A stretch of 64,000 nucleotides of DNA from Azospirillum sp. TSH64. GTDB taxonomy: Bacteria > Pseudomonadota > Alphaproteobacteria > Azospirillales > Azospirillaceae. Each line of letters begins with the position of its first letter. The first letter of the stretch is position 1. The stretch spans positions 4,209,431 through 4,273,430 of the forward strand of contig NZ_LGQW01000015.1 of NCBI RefSeq assembly GCF_003116035.1, read 5' to 3'. This document shows, in pieces, positions 63,576 through 64,000 of this stretch. The notes beneath the pieces are model-generated. The model was not told the origin of the DNA, did not search any database, and saw only the letters and a program-made list of their open reading frames with translations. Made by a program: the position numbers and the translations under genes.

Positions 63576-64000
63576 ATGCAGCATGAGCTGGGGGACCTAA
63601 ACGCCTTCGTCGCGGTGGCCCGCGCCCGGGGTTTCCGCGAAGCGGCGAAGGCGGGCAACGTCAGCGCCTCGTCCCTCAGCGAAGCTGTGCGGCGGCTTGA
63701 AGGGCAGCTCGGCGTCAGGCTGTTCAACCGGACCACCCGCAGCGTGGTCCCGACGGAAGCCGGCGAACGACTGCTGGCCCGGCTGGAGCCCGCCCTGCGC
63801 GAGGTCGATGCAGCCCTCGACGTGGTGAACGGCTTCCGCGACCGGGTGGCGGGCACCCTCAGGCTCAATGTGCCGGTCAGCGCGGCAAGGCTGGTCCTGC
63901 CGTCGATCCTGCCGGCCTTCCATGCCTCCTATCCCGAGATCCGGGTGGAGGTGATGGGCGAGGACAGCTTCGTCGATGTCCTGGCTGCCGGATGCGACGC
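63576..64000 (+). CDS. LysR-family regulator (partial, cut by right edge)
   Basis: 141 codons of a LysR gene. It starts MQHELGDLNAFVAVARARGFREAAKAGNVSASSLSEAVRRLE, with the winged HTH and then the linker helix, and enters the effector domain at GTLRLNVPVSAARLVLPSIL. The ATG at 63576 is the one in frame with the HTH (a second ATG at 63583 is out of frame). Divergent from the aldo/keto reductase gene, which it probably regulates. The remaining 150-160 residues lie beyond the window. Confidence 0.88.
   Translation, partial: MQHELGDLNAFVAVARARGFREAAKAGNVSASSLSEAVRRLEGQLGVRLFNRTTRSVVPTEAGERLLARLEPALREVDAALDVVNGFRDRVAGTLRLNVPVSAARLVLPSILPAFHASYPEIRVEVMGEDSFVDVLAAGCD

Overview
The window is high-GC, densely packed bacterial DNA. 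Gene content (Liv-type and TRAP importers, many LysR regulators, overlapping ATGA start/stop junctions) and codon bias point to an alphaproteobacterium, most likely Azospirillum or a close Rhodospirillales relative; this assignment is inference. No rRNA, tRNA, CRISPR array, phage or intact insertion sequence was seen.

Layout. (1) 1-4.98 kb: one flank of a formate hydrogenlyase locus. A HycB/HyfA-like ferredoxin gene runs off the left edge; divergent from it are a HydN-like ferredoxin, a cysteine-type formate dehydrogenase H, a HypA without its zinc domain, and a LysR regulator. (2) 5.1-8.5 kb: glutathione transferase, a PNPOx/ferredoxin-reductase/2Fe-2S fusion, and an NTF2-fold protein. (3) 8.9-16.0 kb: a quinate/shikimate operon (fused dehydroshikimate dehydratase, type II dehydroquinase, NAD-type shikimate/quinate dehydrogenase, TRAP importer, TetR regulator), with two copies of a matching palindrome as candidate operators. 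(4) 16.1-22.5 kb: a LysR/SnoaL-like pair and a complete five-gene branched-chain-type ABC importer. (5) 22.5-33.7 kb: a GntR regulator, a peptide-type ABC importer, M20 hydrolases and an M24-fold protein with no metal ligands, probably a scavenging operon for an amide or peptide-like compound. (6) 33.8-42.6 kb: SDR, NmrA-like and HAD genes, several LysR regulators, a prpF-dctA operon and an RHH protein.

(7) 42.6-58.5 kb is the most distinctive part: a soluble diiron monooxygenase operon of the propane/phenol MimABCD type with its own GroEL-like chaperonin and an AcoR/MimR-type sigma-54 activator. Divergent from it run a cytochrome c, a VOC protein, a Tat-exported small subunit and a GMC flavoprotein, which look like a periplasmic alcohol dehydrogenase. 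The region between the two transcripts holds two consensus sigma-54 promoters facing outward and two related palindromes between them, a compact bidirectional switch that would co-induce the oxygenase and the dehydrogenase. An SH3 lipoprotein-like gene, a reductase gene preceded by a SoxR-type promoter, a PAS protein and an acyl-CoA synthetase follow.

(8) 58.5-64 kb: MmyB-like regulator/SDR pair, AraC regulator/fosmidomycin-resistance-type MFS pair, an aldo/keto reductase, and a LysR gene cut by the right edge.
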